Origin: Stieleria mannarensis
GTDB taxonomy: Bacteria > Planctomycetota > Planctomycetia > Pirellulales > Pirellulaceae
Length of the DNA stretch: 64,000 bases
Direction: 5' to 3'
Assembly (NCBI RefSeq): GCF_014154935.1
Contig: NZ_JACEHH010000041.1
Location: forward strand, 16,395-80,394
Shown here: piece after piece, positions 53,792 to 61,401 of the stretch
How the letters are laid out: each line of letters starts with the position of its first letter
Numbering within the stretch: the first letter of the stretch is position 1
Program-made: the position numbers and the translations under genes
Notes under the pieces: model-generated
The model's input: only the letters and a program-made list of their open reading frames with translations
The model's database searches: none
What the model was told of the DNA's origin: nothing

Positions 53792-54583
53792 ATGAGATCA
53801 GGCAGTCTATGGGCCATAACGCTGGTTTGCATTTTTGCCGCGTTGCTAACGCCGCGCCGGGCCGAGGGCGGAAGCAACTCGCCAATCTATGCGGCGGCGA
53901 GTGATTATCGAGACGCGGTGCGAGAGTTCGAACGCGTGGTGCTGCGGACGCCGAAGATTCGCAGCAGCGTCGAACGTTTGGTGGATGATTTAGAGGACAG
54001 CACCAGTGATTTGAAGTCGGCCGCCCGCGATCCCGCTCGACTGGATCGATTGCTCAGCCGGTTCGTTGCGACCGACGCATTGCACTGTCGTGTCGAGTTG
54101 ACGTTTTTTGGCGACCCGATTTTTCCCGCCGAACCTCGGTTGGAGGAAAGTTGGATCGCGGTTCACGAAGCGTATGCGCGATTGGTTTACGAGGTTCATT
54201 ACCTTCAGCAATTGCGCAGTGCCAAGCGGGGGCGACCGATCGCGATCGTCGACCATCGCTATGATCAGCCGCCCGCCTACGTTCCCGCTCCAGCCGTCGG
54301 CGACCCGGGCGTCCGCGGCCCCGTGTATCGCAGCCGAACTATTGATGGGAATCGCTCCGCCGCGGCAGCGGCGGTTGGGCCGTACAGCGGTTCGGTGGCG
54401 AGCCCTTATGGTGCCCAGCTGCAACGTTCGCCGGGGGCAGCGTTCAGCGGCGCAGTGTTCAGCGGCGCAGTGTTCAGCGGGGCAGTGAGTACCGGGGCAG
54501 CAGCACCGACGCGACGGATCATTTCGACGCCCGAACAGCTCCGTTCGGCAATCCTGGGGGCGATTCTGCAGCGGCAGCGCTAG
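53792..54583 (+). CDS. Secreted protein of unknown function with C-terminal tandem repeats
   Basis: 263 residues from MRSGSLWAITLVC (GGGGAGGAC about 9 bases upstream). Signal peptide about 1-24 (TLVCIFAALLTPRRAEGGS). The mature part has an all-helical region (about 30-145; SDYRDAVREFERVVLRTPKIR, LVYEVHYLQQLRSAKRGRP), then a Pro/Gly/Ala/Ser-rich low-complexity region (VGPYSGSVASPYG) with three tandem pentapeptides FSGAV encoded by 15-nt repeats at 54443-54487. No catalytic motif; function unknown. Confidence 0.65.
   Translation: MRSGSLWAITLVCIFAALLTPRRAEGGSNSPIYAAASDYRDAVREFERVVLRTPKIRSSVERLVDDLEDSTSDLKSAARDPARLDRLLSRFVATDALHCRVELTFFGDPIFPAEPRLEESWIAVHEAYARLVYEVHYLQQLRSAKRGRPIAIVDHRYDQPPAYVPAPAVGDPGVRGPVYRSRTIDGNRSAAAAAVGPYSGSVASPYGAQLQRSPGAAFSGAVFSGAVFSGAVSTGAAAPTRRIISTPEQLRSAILGAILQRQR
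54443..54487 (+). repeat. Three tandem 15-bp units inside the secreted unknown gene
   Basis: 54443-54457, 54458-54472 and 54473-54487, unit TTCAGCGGCGCAGTG (third differs by one base), each encoding FSGAV. In-frame, so copy-number change would only lengthen the protein. Confidence 0.85.
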
Positions 54584-54753
54584 AAAGTCCGTTTCGGGCT
54601 AAAGACAACGAAACGAAGAGCTTTTCACCGATTAGGGGGTGCGTTCGTAAAAAGTTTTGGTTTTTTCAAAATCCCCCCGCTTGGGACTCGACTTGGGTTT
54701 CCTGATTTACTAGCCTTGTAGAGGGTGCTGAGCACGGCTCGCATCAAGCGTCT

Positions 54754-54791
54754 GGGATATTTTGCCCCGATATCCCGGGCGCGTTTTTTTT
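54754..54791 (+). terminator. Candidate hairpin with T-run after the secreted unknown gene
   Basis: GGGATAT (54754-54760) pairs with ATATCCC (54770-54776); after GGGCGCG follows a run of eight T (54784-54791). The arrangement resembles an intrinsic terminator, though the stem is only 7 bp and lies about 170 bases after the stop. The remainder of 54584-55316 shows no gene. Confidence 0.3.
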
Positions 54792-55316
54792 GCGCTCTCT
54801 GGCGTTTGCTTGTTGCGCATACGCTGTTTCTTCCAGACTGAGAGACTCTCTCAATCGTTTGCCGAATGCAGCGGTAGGGCAATCGACGTCGAGCGCCGGA
54901 TGGTTGCAGGTGCCGTTTTGACTTTCCCGATGGTCCGATATCGCGGTTGTTTTGCTCGGCCGTCGATCCGACTTGGCGTGTGTTTGAAAAAAAGAATTTC
55001 AAAATCAGCGAAATTGGTGGCGGGAACCCGGCCGATCTCTTGATCCTCTGAGAGCCTGTCCAGCATTTGTCAGGTCTCGGGACCGAATCAACGAAACGAT
55101 TTGGGGGGCGACCCGCGGTCTGAGGGGGCAAGCTGGACGGGTGTTTTTTTTGCACGGGAGCGAGTGCGGTTGTGACGGGGCATACTTACTTGCGTAGTAA
55201 GCAGTTCATGGCCGCGCTCGCCCGTTGCAGAGTGGAGGCGATGGTTGAGTTTGGGGCAGTGGCGGTTATGGTTTCACCTTCCGATCCGCGTTTAAAATCC
55301 TGCCCCCGACCGACTC

Positions 55317-55916
55317 GTGAGTCCAGCGTCCCCTAACCCCATCGAGTTCACTCCGACAGACAAGTCGCTGGTTGTCATGATCCGCGATGGCGACGAGGAG
55401 GCGGCCGAAGCGTTGTACGACCGATACGCGCGACGCGTATTCGGTCTGGTCCGCTCCAAGCTCGGTGCTCGCTTGGGCGCGATGACCGAACCGGAAGACA
55501 TCGTGCAGTCGGTTTTCAAGAGCATGTTTCGCGGCATGCAATCGGGAAACTATGACGCACCCCCCGGGACAACGCTTTGGAATCTGTTGGCGGTGATCGC
55601 GGTTCGCAAGCTCAGCAACAAAGCCAGCCACTATTCGGCACAGCGGCGTGACGCCAGTCGCAATGTGCCGTTGGATGCGGAGCTTGACGGGGTGGATGAT
55701 GGAATGGATCTCGCGTCGGCGGAGTTTTTTCAGGTTTGCATGCAGGAGGCACTCGATCTGCTTCGGCCGCTGCATCGCAAGATTCTTTCGTTGCGGATCC
55801 AGGGGCACAGCATCGATGAAATCCGCGACCTGACGGGGCGGAGCCGCCGCACGATTGAACGCAGTTTGCAGAAAAGCCGCGAGCTGTTGGCCGAATCGTT
55901 GCTGGACGAAGGTTAG
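55317..55916 (+). CDS. ECF-family RNA polymerase sigma factor
   Basis: 199 residues from GTG 55317 (no ATG with a ribosome-binding site found; ATG 55377 is another possibility). Region 2: LVVMIRDGDEEAAEALYDRYARRVFGLVR, EPEDIVQSVFKSMFR. Region 4: LRPLHRKILSLRIQGHSIDEIRDLTGRSRRTIERSLQKSRELL (helix-turn-helix). The planctomycete ECF groups are commonly linked to a Ser/Thr kinase gene; here the kinase follows 328 bp downstream. It recruits RNA polymerase to stress or envelope promoters, with activity likely set by the kinase (inference). Confidence 0.92.
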   Translation: MSPASPNPIEFTPTDKSLVVMIRDGDEEAAEALYDRYARRVFGLVRSKLGARLGAMTEPEDIVQSVFKSMFRGMQSGNYDAPPGTTLWNLLAVIAVRKLSNKASHYSAQRRDASRNVPLDAELDGVDDGMDLASAEFFQVCMQEALDLLRPLHRKILSLRIQGHSIDEIRDLTGRSRRTIERSLQKSRELLAESLLDEG

Positions 55917-55974
55917 TCGCCGGGAAAAAATGCAGGACCGCCGTCGGGTCCCGTGCCGCGCGATCGATTCTCCC

Positions 55975-56007
55975 TTTCAGAGGTCGTGCGTTTTTTCACC
56001 TCTGAAA
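55975..56007 (+). promoter_or_regulatory. 10-bp hairpin between the sigma factor and kinase genes
   Basis: TTTCAGAGGT (55975-55984) pairs perfectly with ACCTCTGAAA (55998-56007), with a 13-nt loop containing six T. A second short inverted repeat CTCCCACTGGGAG is at 56030-56042. Position 59 bases after the sigma factor stop is consistent with attenuation or partial termination before the kinase gene. The rest of 55917-56244 is not coding. Confidence 0.4.
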
Positions 56008-56244
56008 CAGGCAGGTGTTTACGACACCACCCTCCCACTGGGAGAGTTTCATCGGTCGCGAGGTGATGGGCAGGCCGCCCCATGTTTGACAGCGGTGGAC
56101 GACCTGCGTTTACACCCGCCAACTTTTTTTGCTAAATCCGTGGCGGACATCAGGGCGGTTCGCTGCTCCTCCTGGCAACGATTTCATCGGTCTGTGTTGC
56201 GACGGACTGAATCCCACCTTTGACACGCCTAGGTTCATAACCGG

Positions 56245-59200
56245 ATGATCAATCGAGGCACGCTGGATCGACTTGAAGACGCGATCGATCAATTCGAGGA
56301 GACGTGGTCGCCGGAATCGCAAGCTAGGATGGAGGATCTGCTGACCGCTTATGGTCTCGGCGACGACGATGAAGCGATTGTCGAATTGATTCGCATTGAT
56401 ATCGAATTGCGCTATGAACGCGGGCTCTCGATCGAGCTCGGCGACTACCTGGATCGATTCACGATTCTGCACGACCGACCCAAGCGGGTGGCGGAAATTG
56501 CATTCGAGGATTATCGATCACGCTCGGCCAATGGGCATCCCGTTTCGGTGATGCGGTGGCGAGGGCTGCCGGGCGTCAATCGCGAACCGTGGTTCCAGGA
56601 CTTGATGCGTCAGACATCGGTTCCTCCGCGACGTTCACGCAAACGCACCTCGCCGTCGGACTGGTCGCCCGACGAGGCGTTCGAGATGGCGTTGGAAGAA
56701 GCCGGGTTTCATCTGGTCCATGAGATCGGACAAGGCGCCTTCAGCCGCGTTTATCTGGCCAATCAGATCGAATTGGCCGACCGGTTTGTGGTCTTGAAGA
56801 TCGTGACCGAAACGCTGGCCGAGCCGGAGTACATGGCGCTGCTCCAGCACACCAACATCGTGCCGATCTACTCCTTCCACCGCATCTTGTCTCGGTCGGT
56901 GCTCTGCATGCCCTACGCGGGACGGGTAACGCTGAGTGATTTCTTGAAGGACAAAGCGGACGTTTCGGCACGTGGGGGACAGAGTCTGATTCGGACCGTT
57001 CGTGATCGCATCGATGCGACCACGAAATTGACCGACGAGGGATCCCCGGTCGACAACGATGGCCTGCACCGACCGCTGGCCCCGGCCGCCGATGACCAGG
57101 GTGTGATCCGGCCGCTGGAGACGTTTCGGTCGTTGGACTGCCAGCAGTTGGCGATCTGGGTGTTTCAACGCCTGGCCGGGGCACTGGCCCACGCCCACGC
57201 CCGTGGTGTCTTGCACAACGATCTCAAACCCAGCAATGTGCTGATCCGCAACGACGGTGAACCGGCGCTGTTGGATTTCAACCTGTCCCAAACGCTGGGC
57301 CAAGAGAACTTGCGGCACGCCGGGGGGACGCTGCCGTACATGTCGCCAGAAACCTATCGGGCGCTGATGGGACAACAACCCCACAGCGGTGCGGCATCGG
57401 ACGTCTATGGGTTGGGCGTGATGTTGTTCGAGTTTGTCACCGGTCGGCTGCCGTATCCGACACCCGCGTCGATCGCATCGATCGATCTGGATGCTGCGAT
57501 CGATGCCCGGCGGGGGCAACCGGGCTGGCAGGAGGCCGATGGCGTCCATCCGGGACTGCGCTCGATCATCGATCGTTGCTTGCACTTCGATCCCCAGCGG
57601 CGCTACGCCAGCGCCGATGATCTGCAAGTCGATTTGCAACGCGAACAACAAAGTCTGTCGCTGGTCCATACGGCCGAACCGACGTCTTGGAAGATGAAAA
57701 AGTGGTCGCGTCGACACCCCCGCGCCGTCTCTTCCGGACTGGTCGCGGCGCTGTTACTGGGGTTGCTGGCGCCGCTGACTTACATCACGGTTGATTCGCT
57801 TCGCGACAATCGCGTGTTGCGATCACAAGCGACCTTCCAAACGTTTTCCGAGCAGTCGGCGGAGTTTCTGGCGACGTTGATGGCCGATCCGAATCGGCAA
57901 AAGGCGTCCAACGTCCGCCGGGGCGTGGAGATGCTGGAGGAGTACGATGCGTTGGAACGGGAGGGAATTGAACGTTTGCTGGGGCAGGAGGGTTTCCAGC
58001 AGCAGCAAGTCGCCCGCGAAACGCTGTTTCGCCACATCGCCCACATCGCGATCCTGGAGCTTCAGAACCTCGCACAAGTGCGTTTTTCCGACCCCGCGGC
58101 ATCCTCTGACTACCGGCGATTGGATCGATTGATCGAAGCAGCCAAGGTGGTGGAAAATGGCGTCCCGGCTCGAGCGCGATTGTTCATCGAAGCCGAGCGA
58201 GCTCGATTGGCCGGCAACGACCAGCGGTATCGGGTGTTGCAAAAAATCGCGTCGGACACGCCGGCGCAAACCGATTCACAGTTGTACCTGGAAGCGGTGC
58301 GATTGTTGGCCGGTTACGATCACCAGCGGGCCAGCGAACTGTTGGCGGCACTGGCCGATCGAAACAGTGTTCCGCCCGCGTTGCGCTGGACGATGCTCGG
58401 TCGCGCCCAATTCGCCGCCGGACGCGTCGAAGATGCCAAGCTATCGTTCACGCAATCGATCGAACGGGCACCGAACTCCGCGAAATTGCGGGTGCTAAGG
58501 GGACGCTGCCACTTTGACCTAAGAGAAGATGCCAACGCCGAACGGGATTATCGCAAGGCGATCGAATTGGATCCAGAGAGTGTTGGCGGTTGGTCACAGT
58601 TGGGGTTATTGCACCATGCAAGGGAGGAGTATGCCGAAGCCTTGGAGTGCTTCAATCGTTCGCTGGAATTGGCGCCCGATCGAATCTGGACGCTGCTCAA
58701 GCGGGCGAAAACCTATCGCGCCATCGGCGAGGATGGTTTGGCTGACGCCGACTACTCGGCGGCGATGTCGGTCCCGTGCAACGACCCCAATGAACTTTCC
58801 TATCGAGCAGGTGCACGGTTTAGAATCGCCCCCGACGCGGCGCTCGCCGACCTTCGAGCCGCCCATCGATTGGACCCGGACCGACCGACGTTGCAGCGGG
58901 AAATCGCACACGTTTTGGCGGTCGGGCTGGAGCGACACGAAGAGGCGATCGAGGCATACACCAAGGTGCTAGAGATGCAACCCAATAACGAGGTTGCACG
59001 AATCGACCGTGCCTTGTCTCTGGTGCGACTCGGCCGCACGAAGGAAGCCCTGGCGGATACCCAAATCGCGATGGAGGATCCCAATTCGGGCCGAACGCTC
59101 TATCACGCCGCCTGCGTGCACGCCTTGATCGGCAAAGAAGTCAACAAGCGAAGGGCGGTCACCCTACTCGCCAAAGCGGTCGCCCACGGCTACGAGCCTG

Positions 59201-59355
59201 ACGACATCGGCCAGGATTCGGATCTACAGTCGATCCGCGACCTCGAAGGATTTCGTGTCATCGAACGCTTTTTAGAAACATCGCGGCGGGACCAACTTCG
59301 ACGGTTGCGGGCCGCCAAGGACGAATCGCAGTCCCCCGATTTTCAAACGCTTTAA
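56245..59355 (+). CDS. Transmembrane Ser/Thr protein kinase with TPRs
   Basis: 1036 residues. Kinase domain about 150-420: GQGAFSRV glycine loop (162-169), VAIK-type Lys185 (VVLKIV), a long insert (about 215-290), catalytic loop HNDLKPSN (His324-Asn325-Asp326, i.e. HRD read HND), DFG read as DFN (344-346), activation end TLPYMSPE. One membrane helix about 494-515 (AVSSGLVAALLLGLLAPLTYITV), then extracytoplasmic TPRs (about 700-960; for example AKLRVLRGRCHFDLREDANAERDYRKAIELDPE). Cytosolic kinase, outside TPR sensor topology is inferred. Next gene starts 36 nt downstream. Confidence 0.93.
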   Translation: MINRGTLDRLEDAIDQFEETWSPESQARMEDLLTAYGLGDDDEAIVELIRIDIELRYERGLSIELGDYLDRFTILHDRPKRVAEIAFEDYRSRSANGHPVSVMRWRGLPGVNREPWFQDLMRQTSVPPRRSRKRTSPSDWSPDEAFEMALEEAGFHLVHEIGQGAFSRVYLANQIELADRFVVLKIVTETLAEPEYMALLQHTNIVPIYSFHRILSRSVLCMPYAGRVTLSDFLKDKADVSARGGQSLIRTVRDRIDATTKLTDEGSPVDNDGLHRPLAPAADDQGVIRPLETFRSLDCQQLAIWVFQRLAGALAHAHARGVLHNDLKPSNVLIRNDGEPALLDFNLSQTLGQENLRHAGGTLPYMSPETYRALMGQQPHSGAASDVYGLGVMLFEFVTGRLPYPTPASIASIDLDAAIDARRGQPGWQEADGVHPGLRSIIDRCLHFDPQRRYASADDLQVDLQREQQSLSLVHTAEPTSWKMKKWSRRHPRAVSSGLVAALLLGLLAPLTYITVDSLRDNRVLRSQATFQTFSEQSAEFLATLMADPNRQKASNVRRGVEMLEEYDALEREGIERLLGQEGFQQQQVARETLFRHIAHIAILELQNLAQVRFSDPAASSDYRRLDRLIEAAKVVENGVPARARLFIEAERARLAGNDQRYRVLQKIASDTPAQTDSQLYLEAVRLLAGYDHQRASELLAALADRNSVPPALRWTMLGRAQFAAGRVEDAKLSFTQSIERAPNSAKLRVLRGRCHFDLREDANAERDYRKAIELDPESVGGWSQLGLLHHAREEYAEALECFNRSLELAPDRIWTLLKRAKTYRAIGEDGLADADYSAAMSVPCNDPNELSYRAGARFRIAPDAALADLRAAHRLDPDRPTLQREIAHVLAVGLERHEEAIEAYTKVLEMQPNNEVARIDRALSLVRLGRTKEALADTQIAMEDPNSGRTLYHAACVHALIGKEVNKRRAVTLLAKAVAHGYEPDDIGQDSDLQSIRDLEGFRVIERFLETSRRDQLRRLRAAKDESQSPDFQTL

Positions 59356-59391
59356 CTCACCGAGATTACTCACCACCAGGATCCCAGCGAC

Positions 59392-61395
59392 ATGAAACGT
59401 GTCACTCGCGGTCGGGCCGTCCCCGCCGCCTCCATTCAAGCCCTCGAAGATCGACGCCTGCTGGCGGTCTTCGGGGATGCTTGGTCCAGCCCACGCGATT
59501 TGACCATCAGTTTTCCCGACGATGGTGTTCAAATCGGCAGCCACCAGAATGACCTCAACGCTCTGCTGGATGTGCTCGCCGATCGCCCCCAATGGCAAGA
59601 ACTCGCGCTCCGCGCCTACCAGACATGGGCCGTCAATGCGGACATCAACATCGGTCTGCGCAATGATTACAACAACGCTTTCGGAACGCCGGGGATGATC
59701 GTCGGCGACCCGCGGTTCGGTGAGTTTCGTATCGGCGCGTTTCCGCAAGAAGGTCTGGTTGCCAATTCGATTCCCTTTCAGGCGGTCGCGGGGACGTACT
59801 CGGGCGATCTGCTGCTCAATTCCAATGACCAATTCACCTTCCATGACTGGGCCAACGATCACGGGCCCGATCCGATGACGATCGCCGCCGGTGACCGTGA
59901 CCTGTTCAGCGTCCTGTTGCACGAGGCGGGCAATACGCTGGGCGTGGACGACAACCTGTTGGACTGGTCGGTCATGTTTCGCCAATACACCGTGCCCAAA
60001 GGAGTCTTGGCGGCCGAAGATATCGATGCGATCACGGCACTCTACGGACAGCGCAGCGACCCGTACGAGCAAATCGACAACGGCAGCCTGTACACCGCTT
60101 CGATGATTCCGACGCCGGTCGGACTGGACCCACAGACCCAGGTGATCCGTTCGCGGGGCAGCCTGTCCACGGGGGACGATGTCGATCACTACAAGATCAA
60201 TCCGATCGCCGGCATGGATTCCGTGACCGTTCGTGTCCGGGCCTCCGGCGTCAGCTTGTTGCAATCTCGCTTGGAAGTGATCAATTCCTTTGGCCATGTG
60301 GTCGGCCAGGCCAGTGCCGCATCGGTCTTTGAAAACGACAACGAACTGACGATCCATGGTCTCGCCTACCAGGGGGACCTGTTCCTGCGTGTCTCAGCGG
60401 TCGACCCCAGCGACGTCTATGCCGTCGGGGACTACTGGATCGAAGTCGATTATCGCAGCGACACCGTGCGGGCCGCCGATCCGGTCCTGGGCGCTTATGA
60501 TTCGGGCCCGGATTCGTTGTTTACGAATTTCGATCTGAACGATCCCGAATTCGGTTTCAACGACGAATTGGCCGATGCGGTCGATCTGGTTCCCACCGCA
60601 ACGCCCCAGGCCATGCGGTACGAAGTACAGTCCTCGGTTTCGGCCGCGTCGGACGTGGACTACTACAAAGTCACCGCACCGGACCTGATCCAAGGGCGTT
60701 TGGTCGTGCACGTTTCCGGTGTCGGTGTCGGCCGACCGGACGTGCGGTTGCAGGTGGTCGACGCCGGTGGTCAAGCGGTCGGAACGGCGGCAAAGCTTCA
60801 CCCCGACGGAACGTTCACCGTCGAAGTCGCCCAGCCCCAGGCGTCGCAAGACTACTTTGTCAAAGTCAGTGTCGATCCCAATTCAGCCGTCGGCGTCGGG
60901 AACTATGTGGCCGTCGCGGAATTCGAAGCGCCGCAAACCCAAATGAACGATCTGGCGAGTGGCGACCTGACCAGCGAATCGGACAAATTCATCCGCTGGA
61001 CGGCGGGAAAAACCCGCCTCTATCGATTCGACTTGAGCGCCACCAGCGCCGACGCCGACCAAGCGGTGCGTTTGACCGTGTATGACGCCCACACGCGGGA
61101 AATCAAAATGGTTTCGGTCGCGCACGCCGGCATCACACGCGGTGCACTGGCGTGGTTGGAACAAGGGGAATACATCCTGCGGTTCACCGCCATCTCGATC
61201 GGGGACGCGGCCGTCACCCAAGTCAGTTACGCATTGGCAGCGGACGGGATTTCCGATGACCAGGATGACGATTGGGTCGACCCGGCAGACGACCCCTATT
61301 ATGACCCCTACTACTACAACAGCGGTGAGTACGACGAGGGGTACTACGAATCGGGGTCGGACTATTACTACTACTATTACGACTACGGGTATTGA
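59392..61395 (+). CDS. Secreted matrixin-like protein with degenerate Zn motif and Tyr/acid-rich tail
   Basis: 667 residues. N-terminal ALEDRRLLAVF is the planctomycete exported-protein motif (LEPRLLL class). Residues about 20-230 follow a matrixin (M10) pattern: AYQTWAVNADINIGL, then LLHEAGNTLGVDD where the canonical HExxHxxGxxH would stand. His177 and Glu178 are kept, but the second and third ligands are Asn181 and Asp187, so normal Zn binding is lost. The Met-turn DWSVM and LAAEDIDAITALYG follow. Then two or three beta-sandwich modules (PPC-like; DVDHYKINP, DVDYYKVTAPD). The last 35 residues contain 16 Tyr with Asp/Glu. The sulfotransferase gene starts 6 nt after the stop. Confidence 0.85.
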   Translation: MKRVTRGRAVPAASIQALEDRRLLAVFGDAWSSPRDLTISFPDDGVQIGSHQNDLNALLDVLADRPQWQELALRAYQTWAVNADINIGLRNDYNNAFGTPGMIVGDPRFGEFRIGAFPQEGLVANSIPFQAVAGTYSGDLLLNSNDQFTFHDWANDHGPDPMTIAAGDRDLFSVLLHEAGNTLGVDDNLLDWSVMFRQYTVPKGVLAAEDIDAITALYGQRSDPYEQIDNGSLYTASMIPTPVGLDPQTQVIRSRGSLSTGDDVDHYKINPIAGMDSVTVRVRASGVSLLQSRLEVINSFGHVVGQASAASVFENDNELTIHGLAYQGDLFLRVSAVDPSDVYAVGDYWIEVDYRSDTVRAADPVLGAYDSGPDSLFTNFDLNDPEFGFNDELADAVDLVPTATPQAMRYEVQSSVSAASDVDYYKVTAPDLIQGRLVVHVSGVGVGRPDVRLQVVDAGGQAVGTAAKLHPDGTFTVEVAQPQASQDYFVKVSVDPNSAVGVGNYVAVAEFEAPQTQMNDLASGDLTSESDKFIRWTAGKTRLYRFDLSATSADADQAVRLTVYDAHTREIKMVSVAHAGITRGALAWLEQGEYILRFTAISIGDAAVTQVSYALAADGISDDQDDDWVDPADDPYYDPYYYNSGEYDEGYYESGSDYYYYYYDYGY

Positions 61396-61401
61396 TAAGG
61401 C

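Noticed and set aside
59272..60357. 361-residue minus-strand frame over the kinase/matrixin junction
   Set aside because: Antisense to two well-supported genes, no family pattern, no ribosome-binding site.
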